Source: an uncultured Methylophilaceae bacterium | GTDB lineage: Bacteria; Pseudomonadota; Gammaproteobacteria; Burkholderiales; Methylophilaceae | Assembly (NCBI GenBank): GCA_903953055.1 | Contig: CAJBIA010000069.1 | Coordinates: forward strand, 1 to 60,093 | Direction: 5' to 3' | Length of the DNA: 60,093 nucleotides | Shown here: positions 29,174-38,141 of the stretch, one piece after another | Layout: every line of letters begins with the position of its first letter | How positions within the stretch are numbered: the first letter of the stretch is position 1 | The notes under the pieces: model-generated | Seen by the model: the letters and a program-made list of their open reading frames with translations, nothing else | Databases searched by the model: none | What the model was told of the DNA's origin: nothing | Made by a program: the position numbers and the translations under genes

Positions 29174-30077
29174 GGAATGTTACAGGCGCAAAGCCAGCCT
29201 CTAGGTCAATCTTCGTTTTAGGTCTGGCGACGGGCTTCCAAGCGTGTCCATAAACCACCTCAAAAGTGGCGGGTAATTTGCCATCCTTTCTATAGCGTTC
29301 ATAATTTGCAGTGAGTTGTTTGAGGAAGCCTCGACCTTGCAAACTTCGACTGCGTCCATCAGCAGCATTGTGAGCACCAATAGACTTCAAGTCACGCATC
29401 ACCGCCATCACATCATTATAAGTGAGCGTAATACGTTCTACATCTAAAACTGGCGCTGAAAAACCAGCGCGCACCAAAGCATCGCCAATATCATGCATAT
29501 CAATAAAACGGCTCACGTGCACATGCTCACGATCCATACTTGAAGCGGCACGCAACTCTTTAAGCGTATCCGGACCAAGTGTACTAAAGATTAGTAAACC
29601 GTCAGTACGAAGTACGCGGTGTATATCAGTAAATGCAGCATCTAAATCATTACACCATTGAATGGCGAGATTAGACCACACCATATCTAAGCTCGCATCC
29701 GCCAATGGAAGCTGCTCAATATCTGCGCAAAGCAAGTGTTGCTTATTTAATCCAAATCCTTGCTTGATACGTTGTGTAAAAGACGTATTTATCAACTGCG
29801 TCTTGTGCAGCATACCCATCGCTAGATCCAGCGAAACGACCTGTGCTTTTGGATACTTTTGCATCAAAGCTTTGCTGGCATGGCCTGTGCCGCAGCCAGC
29901 ATCCAAAATGTTTTCCGGCTTTAGGCTCACTAAATCTAAACGACTTAGCATTTCCTCACGGACCAATTTTTGCAACACAGCAGCAGCATCATAAGATTTT
30001 GCAGCACGGTCAAACGATGCGCGGACTCTCGCTTTGTCTAGGTGGTAAATATCTTGCTGACGGAGAGCCTGGCTCAT
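29160..30077 (-). CDS. bioC: Malonyl-ACP O-methyltransferase BioC
   Basis: A 305-residue SAM-dependent methyltransferase that methylates malonyl-ACP so the fatty acid synthesis machinery can build pimeloyl-ACP methyl ester. The SAM loop ILDAGCGTGHASKAL is near residue 60, followed by VVSLDLAMGML and the DMVWSNLAIQWCND motif of the BioC family. It is translationally coupled: its start overlaps the bioH stop by 4 bases (ATGA-type) and its end overlaps bioD by 14. Confidence 0.94.
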   Translation of the reverse strand: MSQALRQQDIYHLDKARVRASFDRAAKSYDAAAVLQKLVREEMLSRLDLVSLKPENILDAGCGTGHASKALMQKYPKAQVVSLDLAMGMLHKTQLINTSFTQRIKQGFGLNKQHLLCADIEQLPLADASLDMVWSNLAIQWCNDLDAAFTDIHRVLRTDGLLIFSTLGPDTLKELRAASSMDREHVHVSRFIDMHDIGDALVRAGFSAPVLDVERITLTYNDVMAVMRDLKSIGAHNAADGRSRSLQGRGFLKQLTANYERYRKDGKLPATFEVVYGHAWKPVARPKTKIDLEAGFAPVTFHGKK

Positions 30078-30832
30078 GATTGTAAGAACTCAGTGACTCT
30101 GGCCGAGAATATTTCGGGGTGAGAAATAAATGGCTCATGCGCGGCACTTTGCAGCACAAATAACTCAGCATTCGGCAAAGCTTTTACAGTCCACTCAGCC
30201 GCACTTAACGAGGCTAATTTGTCATGGGCCCCATGAATCAACAAAGTAGGTATTTCCAAGCTTGTTAAAGCTTCACGTAAATCATCAGTGCGCAGAATAT
30301 CCAAAGCACCTAGCAAGCCTTGCTGATTGGCGGCTGGGCGAAGATTTAGTGCCTCACGCAATATTTTTGAAGAAGTGCGAGCGTTGCCACTCCCCATCGC
30401 AATTAAAGCCAATAGCTTATTCATAGTGCTTTGATAATCTTGCATCGCACCCGCAAAAAAACTCTCAAAGACATCACTTTCCATCCCATGTTGCCAGCCT
30501 TCACGTGCAACAAAACAAGGCGTACTTCCAACCAAAATGAGCTTCTTAATTGGGGTAATTAAAGCGATTTTTGTGGCAATCAATCCCCCTAAAGACCACC
30601 CTAAAACAAAAGAATTTGCGGGTATTTTCTGAACGATTTCTTCAGCGACAGTATTCAAATTATAAACATCTAAGTTTCCGCTATTCCCCATACCTGGCAA
30701 GTCAACCAAGTGCAATTCAAAATGCTGACTTAGCAAATCACGGGCTTGCATCCACATGCCACTGTGCATGCCCCAACCGTGAATCATCACTAATGGCTGA
30801 CCCTGCCCTATTTTTTCAATATACAAACTCAT
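30074..30832 (-). CDS. bioH: Pimeloyl-ACP methyl ester carboxylesterase BioH
   Basis: A 252-residue alpha/beta hydrolase that removes the methyl ester from pimeloyl-ACP methyl ester, ending the BioC/BioH pathway. The catalytic triad is Ser80 (GWSLGG), Asp204 (HGAHDKL) and His232 (AAHEPF), matching E. coli BioH S82/D207/H235 in spacing. The oxyanion region is MIHGWGMHSGMW. It overlaps bioF by 4 bases upstream and bioC by 4 bases downstream, so bioF-bioH-bioC are coupled in translation. Confidence 0.95.
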   Translation of the reverse strand: MSLYIEKIGQGQPLVMIHGWGMHSGMWMQARDLLSQHFELHLVDLPGMGNSGNLDVYNLNTVAEEIVQKIPANSFVLGWSLGGLIATKIALITPIKKLILVGSTPCFVAREGWQHGMESDVFESFFAGAMQDYQSTMNKLLALIAMGSGNARTSSKILREALNLRPAANQQGLLGALDILRTDDLREALTSLEIPTLLIHGAHDKLASLSAAEWTVKALPNAELFVLQSAAHEPFISHPEIFSARVTEFLQS

Positions 30833-31992
30833 GCGAGCAAAGCCTTTTCCGCTTGCTGCAGATGGTGAATCAGCGATTTCACATCATCAAAACTGTGTGA
30901 GGCCGATAAAGAAACACGAAGACGTGCGGTATTTTTTGGAACAGTTGGCGGACGGATAGCAGGTACCAAAATATCTCTGTCCAGCAGATAGTCACTTAAA
31001 CCCAATACGGCTTCATTACTGCCCAAAACTATAGGTTGTATCGCTGTACAAGATGGCATTAACTGCCATCTTTTTAGACTGAGATTTTGTTTGAAATAAG
31101 CAATTAAATCTCGCAAATGCTGATGACGTCCAACTTCTTTTTTCATCACATCAACAGCTGCAACCAAAGCCGCTGCCAATGCGGGTGGGCTAGCCGTAGT
31201 GTAAATATAAGTTTTGGCCGACTGAATCAAATATTGAATAATGGTTTCATCTCCAGCCACGAAAGCCCCTGCTACCCCAGCAGCTTTACCCAAAGTAGCC
31301 ATATAGATAATGCGAGGTGATGCCGCATTAAAATGGCTCAAAATACCTCGGCCTTGGCTCCCCAATACTCCAAAACCATGAGCATCATCAAGTAACAAAT
31401 AAGCATCGTACTTTTCACATAGTGCTATGAGTTCAGGCACAGGGGCGATATCGCCATCCATGCTAAACACAGCATCCACAATTACTAATTTTCTTGATGC
31501 ATTGCTGGCCGCTAACATTTTTTCTAGCTGAGCCAAGTCTTGATGTGCATAGCGGTTTACCTCTGCGCGTGCTAAAACAGCTGCGTCATTCAATGAAGCA
31601 TGGTTAAGCTTATCCGCAAAAATTGCATCATTGCGACCAAGCAAAGTAGCTACCACCCCCATATTGGCCATGTATCCGTTGCTAAAGAGCAAAGTAGCGG
31701 GCAAGCCTACAAAGCTCGCTAATGATTGCTCTGCAATGTGGTGGAGTTGGTGATGTCCTGTAATGAGATGTGAAGCTCCACTTCCCACCCCAGCTTCTGC
31801 AGTAGCTTGTTGAAGCGCTGAGATTAAATCAGGATGATTCGCCAATCCCAAATAGTCATTACTCGCGAATGAGACTAGGCGGCGCTCATCAGCGACCAAA
31901 TGTGCGCTTTGGGGACTTTGCAACAAGCGGCGCTTACGCTTTAATCCTGCTTGCTCGCGCTCCGCTAATTCTGCTTTAAGTTGTTCAATCAT
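30829..31992 (-). CDS. bioF: 8-amino-7-oxononanoate synthase BioF
   Basis: A 387-residue PLP enzyme of the alpha-oxoamine synthase family, condensing pimeloyl-ACP with alanine. The PLP lysine is K236 in ATLGKAAGV; LLDDAHGFGVLG and the SNGYMANMGV stretch are family motifs. It lies 40 bases downstream of bioB and overlaps bioH by 4 bases. The following enzyme BioA is not encoded in the window. Confidence 0.96.
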   Translation of the reverse strand: MIEQLKAELAEREQAGLKRKRRLLQSPQSAHLVADERRLVSFASNDYLGLANHPDLISALQQATAEAGVGSGASHLITGHHQLHHIAEQSLASFVGLPATLLFSNGYMANMGVVATLLGRNDAIFADKLNHASLNDAAVLARAEVNRYAHQDLAQLEKMLAASNASRKLVIVDAVFSMDGDIAPVPELIALCEKYDAYLLLDDAHGFGVLGSQGRGILSHFNAASPRIIYMATLGKAAGVAGAFVAGDETIIQYLIQSAKTYIYTTASPPALAAALVAAVDVMKKEVGRHQHLRDLIAYFKQNLSLKRWQLMPSCTAIQPIVLGSNEAVLGLSDYLLDRDILVPAIRPPTVPKNTARLRVSLSASHSFDDVKSLIHHLQQAEKALLA

Positions 31993-32032
31993 TTATAAAA
32001 TTAGCGCGACGCATGGTCACCGCGCGGAATGA

Positions 32033-33028
32033 TTAAATAGGATGCAGGCCCAATTTGGCAAACAGTTGCTTATCTGTTGCCGCTTCTGGGTTAGCCGTGG
32101 TGAGTAATTTTTCACCGTAGAAAATTGAATTAGCGCCTGCAATAAAACAAAGGGCTTGAATTCCCTCGTGCATATTTTGACGACCTGCTGAAAGACGCAC
32201 AAAACTCTTAGGCATAGTGATACGCGCCGCGGCAATCGTACGAATAAATTCGAACGGATCTAAATCATCTGTACCGTGCAATGGCGTACCTTCAACTTGA
32301 GTAAGTAAATTGATCGGCACACTTTCAGGCGGGCGGTCCATATTCGCCAGCTGCGCAATCAGTCCAGCGCGCTGATTACGGCTTTCACCCATCCCAATAA
32401 TACCGCCACAGCAGACATTTATATCTGCGTCACGGACACTATCAAGGGTATCTAAGCGATCTTGATATGTGCGCGTGGTAATCACGTCGCCATAAAATTC
32501 CGGAGCTGTATCTAAGTTATGGTTGTAATAATCAAGACCAGCTTCTTTCAATTGCGTGGCTTGACCTTCTTTTAACATGCCTAAAGTTGCGCAGGTTTGT
32601 AAACCCATCGCCTTTACTTCGGAAATCATTTTAAGCACCGGCTCTAAGTCTTTTTGCTTAGGACTCCGCCAGGCTGCACCCATGCAGAACCGGCTAGCAC
32701 CACTTTCCTTAGCAGCACGGGCTGCAGATAAAACCTCATCTAACTGCATTAGCGGTTCATTTTCCACATCCGTGTGATAACGGGCAGCTTGAGGACAGTA
32801 GCCGCAGTCTTCAGAGCAGCCCCCTGTTTTAATCGAAATCAATGTGCTGATTTGTACCGCATTTGGATCAAAATTATCACGATGAACAGTTTGTGCCAGG
32901 TGCATTAAATCGCTAAAAGGCAATTCAAATAACTCCACAATTTTCGCAACACTCCAGCGTTTTTCTACAAGCGGAATGTTGCGTTTAATAAATGACGTAT
33001 CCACTACACTAGCATTTAATTCAGTCAT
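32033..33028 (-). CDS. bioB: Biotin synthase BioB
   Basis: A 331-residue radical SAM enzyme that inserts sulfur into dethiobiotin. The [4Fe-4S] motif is C71-x3-C75-x2-C78 (CSEDCGYC), and the rest is the biotin synthase TIM barrel ([28 protein letters not shown]). The frame opens with a GTG at 33034, but the ATG at 33028 has GGAG seven bases upstream and was chosen. The start overlaps the preceding membrane-protein gene by 8 bases, indicating coupling. Confidence 0.96.
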   Translation of the reverse strand: MTELNASVVDTSFIKRNIPLVEKRWSVAKIVELFELPFSDLMHLAQTVHRDNFDPNAVQISTLISIKTGGCSEDCGYCPQAARYHTDVENEPLMQLDEVLSAARAAKESGASRFCMGAAWRSPKQKDLEPVLKMISEVKAMGLQTCATLGMLKEGQATQLKEAGLDYYNHNLDTAPEFYGDVITTRTYQDRLDTLDSVRDADINVCCGGIIGMGESRNQRAGLIAQLANMDRPPESVPINLLTQVEGTPLHGTDDLDPFEFIRTIAAARITMPKSFVRLSAGRQNMHEGIQALCFIAGANSIFYGEKLLTTANPEAATDKQLFAKLGLHPI

Positions 33029-33443
33029 ACTCACTCTCCATTGTCATGTCCTGCCAATCCTCTTTTGAAGCCCGCAGCATATCTCTTAGTCCCAAAGGAA
33101 CAACCAATAAGACACTGATGCCCCAAACTAAAAACAATACGTTTAAAACGCCAATTTTTTCACCCAACATAAAACCAAAAAAAGCCATTACAACCAGCAA
33201 AGCAAAGGTTGAATAAAATCGATACCCTGACTGCTTAATGTATTCACACACTTTTGGATTTGGATGATTAGCCGCTGCCGCATACATAAAAATCGATGCG
33301 GCCACCCAAATGAATAGTGGTATAGCGAAAGGAAGCAATATCACTGCCAAACAGGAAAAAAAAGTGAAGCTTTGCGCTGCCCGCTTTTGTTGTTTAGCGG
33401 TGATTATGTGTTGATTAGAACTTGTTTCGGCTTTTATTTCCAT
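33021..33443 (-). CDS. Small membrane protein at the head of the biotin operon
   Basis: About 141 residues with two pairs of hydrophobic segments ([53 protein letters not shown]) and charged ends; not assigned to a family. The frame opens with a non-ATG codon at 33506, and the ATG at 33443 ([11 protein letters not shown]) was chosen as a soluble N-terminus before the first membrane segment. Its 3' end overlaps bioB by 8 bases, so it is translated together with the biotin genes. A role in biotin or precursor handling is possible but unsupported. Confidence 0.6.
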   Translation of the reverse strand: MEIKAETSSNQHIITAKQQKRAAQSFTFFSCLAVILLPFAIPLFIWVAASIFMYAAAANHPNPKVCEYIKQSGYRFYSTFALLVVMAFFGFMLGEKIGVLNVLFLVWGISVLLVVPLGLRDMLRASKEDWQDMTMESEYD

Positions 33444-33637
33444 TTTGGACCGCTTTAATCTTCTAATAATCATACAATTATATCTTGTTAAGCGGAAAGC
33501 AAGCAATAGAATTACAAATGATTAAAATTTAATCATTTGTTAAAGCGTCTGAATTTATAATTCATAGAAAAGCCATTAAAGTGAAATGAAAAGCTCATGT
33601 AGAATGCTTGCATCACACCAGTTCATTGCAAAGTAAA

Positions 33638-34102
33638 ATGTTTAACCTCGTCTTATTTGAACCAGAAATTCCACCAAATACTGGCAACATTATTAGGTTA
33701 TGTGCCAATACTGGCTCTAAATTGCATTTAGTAAAGCCCTTGGGATTTTTACTGGAAGACAAACAACTTAAGCGCGCAGGATTGGATTATCACGAATATG
33801 CTAACTTAGAAGTCTATGAAAACTGGATAGCATGCAAAGCGGCATTAGCTGATAAGCGGATGTTTGCAATTACAACAAAAGGGGGTGGTTCATATTGTAA
33901 AATCAAATTTCAAAAGGATGATGTCTTTATTTTTGGGCCTGAAACGCGCGGCCTTCCAGAAGAAATACGCAATGAATTTAGCAGGGATCATTTATTAAGA
34001 TTACCGATGTTGCCTCAAAGTAGAAGCTTGAATTTATCTAACTCAGCAGCAGTGCTCTTATATGAGGCGTGGAGACAGATTGATTTTGAAGGAGGAGTTT
34101 AA
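33638..34102 (+). CDS. trmL: tRNA (cytidine(34)-2'-O)-methyltransferase TrmL
   Basis: A 154-residue SPOUT methyltransferase that 2'-O-methylates the wobble base of tRNA-Leu. The N-terminus FEPEIPPNTGNIIRLCANTG and the C-terminal knot (FIFGPETRGLPEE, RLPMLPQSRSLNLSNSAAVLLYEAWRQ-type end) are diagnostic. The frame can open at a TTG at 33608, but the ATG at 33638 gives the usual length (E. coli 157) and N-terminus MFNLVLFEPE. It converges with gpsA with a 1-base gap. Confidence 0.93.
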   Translation: MFNLVLFEPEIPPNTGNIIRLCANTGSKLHLVKPLGFLLEDKQLKRAGLDYHEYANLEVYENWIACKAALADKRMFAITTKGGGSYCKIKFQKDDVFIFGPETRGLPEEIRNEFSRDHLLRLPMLPQSRSLNLSNSAAVLLYEAWRQIDFEGGV

Positions 34103-34103
34103 A

Positions 34104-35093
34104 TTAAAAAATCTCTTCTTTTTGTTCACGACTGAGCAAGTCCATCACCGCTTCGCGGGGTGATTTTCCTTGAGATAGCACTTGGTCAACCTGATGTGTA
34201 ATAGGCATATCCACCCCCAGCTCTTTTGCCCGCTTAACCACTTCCCTAGCGGTATAAACACCTTCAGCCACATGACCCAATGTTTCTAAAATTGCCTCTA
34301 GCGGCTTACCACTAGCAAGCTGCAAACCAACTTCACGATTTCGAGAATATTGACCCGTACAAGTCAGTATGAGGTCACCAGCCCCAGCCAATCCCATAAA
34401 GGTATCCTTTTGCGCGCCCATGGCAAGACCAAAACGTGTCATTTCAGCTAGTCCACGAGTAATCATGGCAGCACGCGCATTATTGCCAAACTGCATGCCA
34501 TCTGAAATACCTGCTGCAATTGCCATCACATTCTTAAGTGCTCCGCCAACGGCAACACCAACAACATCAGTGCTGGTATAAACACGTAAAGAACCACCAT
34601 GAAGTGCAGCGCCAGCATGTTTTGCAAAAGCAGCATCATTCACCGCCAAAGAAACCGCTGTTGGCAAACCTCGAACTAACTCTGCAGCAAAACTTGGTCC
34701 TGAAAGTGCACCCCAAGCTTGATTTTCCCCTAACTCTTCAAGCGCAACCTCATGTGGCAATTTCGCCGTCACTGGTTCAAGGCCTTTATTTGCCCAAATT
34801 AAAGGCACTTCAATCCCAAGCGCTCTAATCGATTGCAACATAGTCCTGAACCCAGAGGTGGGCACAACTGAAACAATAAAATCAACGCCTTGCAAGGCAA
34901 GGTCTAAATCACTCTCCAAGCTAAGATTGTCATTGAATTTGAAATCACCAAGATACATTGGGTTGGCACGCACTTTTCTCATACCATCAACATGAGCAGC
35001 CTTGCGTGCCCACAAGCAAACTTGGTGTTGCTGGCTAATATGCATTGCCAACGCAGTTCCCCAAGCACCAGCACCCAGTACAGCTATCTTCAT
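34104..35093 (-). CDS. gpsA: Glycerol-3-phosphate dehydrogenase [NAD(P)+]
   Basis: A 329-residue enzyme making sn-glycerol-3-phosphate from DHAP for phospholipid synthesis. The Rossmann motif VLGAGAWGTALA is at 4-15. The substrate-binding region VGGALKNVMAIAAGISDGMQFGNNARAAMITRGLAEM and the GLAGAGDLILTCTGQYSRNR stretch are family signatures. It is last in grxC-secB-SH3-gpsA; the SH3 gene ends 9 bases upstream. Confidence 0.96.
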   Translation of the reverse strand: MKIAVLGAGAWGTALAMHISQQHQVCLWARKAAHVDGMRKVRANPMYLGDFKFNDNLSLESDLDLALQGVDFIVSVVPTSGFRTMLQSIRALGIEVPLIWANKGLEPVTAKLPHEVALEELGENQAWGALSGPSFAAELVRGLPTAVSLAVNDAAFAKHAGAALHGGSLRVYTSTDVVGVAVGGALKNVMAIAAGISDGMQFGNNARAAMITRGLAEMTRFGLAMGAQKDTFMGLAGAGDLILTCTGQYSRNREVGLQLASGKPLEAILETLGHVAEGVYTAREVVKRAKELGVDMPITHQVDQVLSQGKSPREAVMDLLSREQKEEIF

Positions 35094-35102
35094 CGCGTTT
35101 CC

Positions 35103-35558
35103 TTAGAGGCCCCAAACAGCTGTGGTTTGGATAAATCCAGCCAATCCGTCATGATGCATCACCTTCACCCAACCATTCTTGGGTGCTTCAAATAATTCTA
35201 GCACCACATCTTTTTCCACCCGCCCTATAACAACACCCCCAGAATCTGGTGTTTGTTTAATTTCAGCCACTTGCGGAATAATCAACAAAAATCGCTTAGT
35301 GCTTAATTGCTTAGCATCTATCCAACTTAAACCACCCTGCTGATCTCGCACCTTAATCCAATCAGCGAGATTAACAATTACTTCAACAGGGTATCCCTGA
35401 CCAAGCAAATATAACTTTTTACCTTGTGCGGAAGGTGAGTCATAGACAATGGCTTTTTGAACTGCGACCGACCTAAATTCAGCTGCTGCCAAATTTGGCA
35501 ACAGCATAAATAATGTCGAAAACAATAAAAATTTAGTGTGTTGTTTTGGAAGCTTCAT
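35103..35558 (-). CDS. Exported bacterial SH3-domain protein
   Basis: About 151 residues: a signal peptide (MKLPKQHTKFLLFSTLFMLLPNLAAAE) and two SH3-like beta regions (SVAVQKAIVYDSPSAQGKKLYLLGQGYPVEV; QTPDSGGVVIGRVEKDVVLEL). Such domains bind peptides or murein; it should be periplasmic. The frame extends upstream to 35672 within secB, but the ATG at 35558 places the signal peptide first. It overlaps the secB end by 26 bases and precedes gpsA by 9, so it is embedded in the secB operon. Confidence 0.75.
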   Translation of the reverse strand: MKLPKQHTKFLLFSTLFMLLPNLAAAEFRSVAVQKAIVYDSPSAQGKKLYLLGQGYPVEVIVNLADWIKVRDQQGGLSWIDAKQLSTKRFLLIIPQVAEIKQTPDSGGVVIGRVEKDVVLELFEAPKNGWVKVMHHDGLAGFIQTTAVWGL

Positions 35559-36039
35559 CTTGCGCTTGTTGTTGTTTTTGTTGTGCATATAACGCTTCAA
35601 AATTAATTGGGCTAAGCACAACTGGTGGGAAGCCGGCACGAACCGACAAGTCCGAAACAACTTCTCGCGCATAAGGGAACAAGATATTTGGGCAAGTAAT
35701 GCTGAAAATAATTTCTAGATTTTCTTCTGGCACATTGCGCACTTGGAAAATACCAGCTTGTGCGACTTCAATTAAGAATGCAGTTTTCTCAGCAATTTTT
35801 GAAGTTACCGTAATTGTTAGTACAACTTCGTATATGCCCTCATCAATTTTACTTGCAGAGTTGCTAATTTCGATGCCGATTTGCGGCGCATCACGCTCTG
35901 TAAAAATTTGTGGTGCATTAGGTAACTCTAATGACAAATCTTTCACATACAATTTTTCAATGCCAAAACCTGGCGCCTGATTTTGTTCTAGCGCTTGATT
36001 TTCTGTAGTTTGCTCAGCAAGTGTTTCTTTATTTGCCAT
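35533..36039 (-). CDS. secB: Protein-export chaperone SecB
   Basis: A 168-residue tetrameric chaperone that keeps preproteins unfolded for SecA. The KLYVKDLSLELPNAPQIF opening, AGIFQVRNVPEENLEIIFSITCPNILFPYAREVVSDLSVRAGFPPVVLSPINFEALY region and a Gln-rich C-terminus fit SecB. An acidic/Gln-rich N-terminal extension of about 20 residues precedes the core. It lies downstream of grxC, as in E. coli. Confidence 0.95.
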   Translation of the reverse strand: MANKETLAEQTTENQALEQNQAPGFGIEKLYVKDLSLELPNAPQIFTERDAPQIGIEISNSASKIDEGIYEVVLTITVTSKIAEKTAFLIEVAQAGIFQVRNVPEENLEIIFSITCPNILFPYAREVVSDLSVRAGFPPVVLSPINFEALYAQQKQQQAQDEASKTTH

Positions 36040-36106
36040 GATTTTCCCTAAAAAAATTCAAAAAATTGCGTTAATTAACCTAAACGCATATATACGATAA
36101 TAAATA

Positions 36107-36131
36107 AAGCATCACATTTTAACCGATGCTT
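36107..36131 (-). terminator. Possible weak terminator after grxC
   Basis: On the minus strand AAGCATC and GATGCTT form a 7-bp stem with an 11-base loop, followed by TATTTATTAT. It lies between grxC and secB. The long loop and broken T tract make it weak; partial read-through would still serve secB. Confidence 0.35.
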
Positions 36132-36159
36132 ATACTAATTGCTTGAGTTGCTTAATTTT

Positions 36160-36417
36160 TTACGCACCTAATAACTGATCAAGGTCTCCAGCCAAATCCA
36201 AAGCACGTAAGTCATCAAATCCGCCAACATGATGCTCCCCAATATAGATCTGAGGCACAGTCCGACGTCCAGTCTTTGCCATCATTGCAATTCTTAACTC
36301 CGGCGCACTATCGACTTGGATTTTTTCAATATCAGTTACGCCTTTGCTGCTAAGTAAGCGTTCTGCATTAGTGCAATATGGACAATACGCACTGGTATAC
36401 ATTAAAACTTTAGCCAT
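36160..36417 (-). CDS. grxC: Glutaredoxin 3
   Basis: An 85-residue glutaredoxin with the dithiol active site C12-P-Y-C15 (TSAYCPYCTNAERLL), the cis-Pro region TVPQIYIGEHHVGG and the GGFDDL glutathione-binding end. The frame opens at a TTG at 36435, but the ATG at 36417 has AAAGGGC upstream and gives the standard length. It uses glutathione to reduce protein disulfides and supports ribonucleotide reductase. It is first of the grxC-secB-SH3-gpsA group. Confidence 0.94.
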   Translation of the reverse strand: MAKVLMYTSAYCPYCTNAERLLSSKGVTDIEKIQVDSAPELRIAMMAKTGRRTVPQIYIGEHHVGGFDDLRALDLAGDLDQLLGA

Positions 36418-36597
36418 GAAATGCCCTTTAGACAATTAAGCGCTTCGCGCTAAGATTAACTAGAATGATGAATTGTACCTAAAGAGCGCTCAAAATAAGA
36501 ATTGGCAAATAGAATTTAAGGCAAATAATGCAGATTTATTAAGCAAAAATCACTAAAATAGTCACACACACGATCCCACTCTAAGAAAACACTCTGC

Positions 36598-38139
36598 ATG
36601 AAGATTACACCGGTTATATTGTTGATATTAGATGGCTTTGGATATCGGGAAGAAATTACTGATAATGCCATTGCCCAGGCAAAAAAGCCCAACTGGGAAA
36701 GACTCTGGAAACAATATCCGCACATGCTTATTAATGCATCAGAAGGCTTTGTCGGCTTACCAGAAGGTCAAATGGGTAACTCTGAAGTTGGACATCTTAG
36801 CATGGGGTCTGGTCGAGTCATATATCAAGAGTTTGAACGCATCAATAATGCAATTGCTACAGGTGAAATCAATCAAAACCCGTTACTTCTAGAGGCCATA
36901 AGTGCTGCAAAAGATAATGGCAAGGCTTTACATATCTTTGGGTTACTCTCTGATGGCGGAGTTCATAGCCATCAAGACCACATCTATGCAGTTATCAACA
37001 TGGCTGCAAAACAGGGCTTAAACAAAATCTATGTGCATGCCTTCTTAGATGGTCGCGACACCCCCCCCGTTAGCGCAAAGCCATATCTAAAAGCATTAGA
37101 AACAAAATTACAATCCATTGGTGTAGGCGAAATTGCTTCTATCTGTGGTCGCTACTTCGCGATGGATAGAGACAAGCGATGGGAACGAATCGAACCGGCT
37201 TATCGATTGGTCACTGAAGGCAAGGGTGAGTTTTCAGCCACTACTGCCATTGAAGGTCTTGAAGCAGCTTATGCGCGCGGCGAAAATGACGAGTTTGTCA
37301 AAGCCACATCCATTACCAAATCTGGCAAAGACCCTGTTTTCATAGATGACGGGGACGTCATTCTATTTATGAACTTTCGTTCAGATCGGGCACGTCAGAT
37401 GACGACATGCTTTTTAGATCAAAACTTTGAAGGCTTTCAGCGCAACAAACTTCCTAAGCTGGGTGGCTATTACACACTCACCATGTATGACAAAAATGAA
37501 GCGAATGCTAAGGCGATCTTTCCGCCAACCAACATTCAAAACACTTTTGGCGAATACATCGCCAACCAAGGCTTAAATCAACTTCGAATTGCTGAGACTG
37601 AAAAATATCCTCACGTCACCTTTTTCTTTAACGGTGGTGAAGAAAAAACATTTCAGGGTGAAAGTCGCATTCTCATCCCTTCACCAAAAGTAGCAACTTA
37701 TGACCTGCAACCTGAAATGAGCGCATTTGAACTGACAGAGAAATTAGAGGAAGCTATTCTAAGCCAAAAATATGCCGCCATTATTTGCAATTACGCTAAC
37801 TGCGACATGGTCGGCCATACAGGCATTATGTCAGCCGCTATAAAAGCAGTTGAAGCACTTGACGTATGTATTGGTCGATTAGTCCCTGTCGCACAAAGCG
37901 CGGGTGTGGAAATCATCATTACTGCTGACCATGGAAATGTAGAAATGATGCAAGACTTAGAAAATAACCAACCTCACACTCAACATACAACTAACTTAGT
38001 ACCGCTTCTTTATATCGGCCGTGATGCCGAAATGCAAAAAACAGGTTCTCTGTCAGATATCGCTCCAAGCTTGCTAAATATGATGGGACTGCCCCAGCCA
38101 GCAGAAATGACTGGCCATTCATTGATACAAATTAAATAA
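36598..38139 (+). CDS. gpmI: 2,3-bisphosphoglycerate-independent phosphoglycerate mutase
   Basis: A 513-residue two-manganese alkaline-phosphatase-superfamily enzyme interconverting 3- and 2-phosphoglycerate. The catalytic Ser62 lies in GQMGNSEVGHLSMGSGR; LLILDGFGYRE at the start and ITADHGNVEMM, CNYANCDMVGHTG near the end carry metal ligands. It is divergent from grxC and followed after 2 bases by envC, the same gpmI-envC pairing as in E. coli. Confidence 0.96.
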   Translation: MKITPVILLILDGFGYREEITDNAIAQAKKPNWERLWKQYPHMLINASEGFVGLPEGQMGNSEVGHLSMGSGRVIYQEFERINNAIATGEINQNPLLLEAISAAKDNGKALHIFGLLSDGGVHSHQDHIYAVINMAAKQGLNKIYVHAFLDGRDTPPVSAKPYLKALETKLQSIGVGEIASICGRYFAMDRDKRWERIEPAYRLVTEGKGEFSATTAIEGLEAAYARGENDEFVKATSITKSGKDPVFIDDGDVILFMNFRSDRARQMTTCFLDQNFEGFQRNKLPKLGGYYTLTMYDKNEANAKAIFPPTNIQNTFGEYIANQGLNQLRIAETEKYPHVTFFFNGGEEKTFQGESRILIPSPKVATYDLQPEMSAFELTEKLEEAILSQKYAAIICNYANCDMVGHTGIMSAAIKAVEALDVCIGRLVPVAQSAGVEIIITADHGNVEMMQDLENNQPHTQHTTNLVPLLYIGRDAEMQKTGSLSDIAPSLLNMMGLPQPAEMTGHSLIQIK

Positions 38140-38141
38140 GC

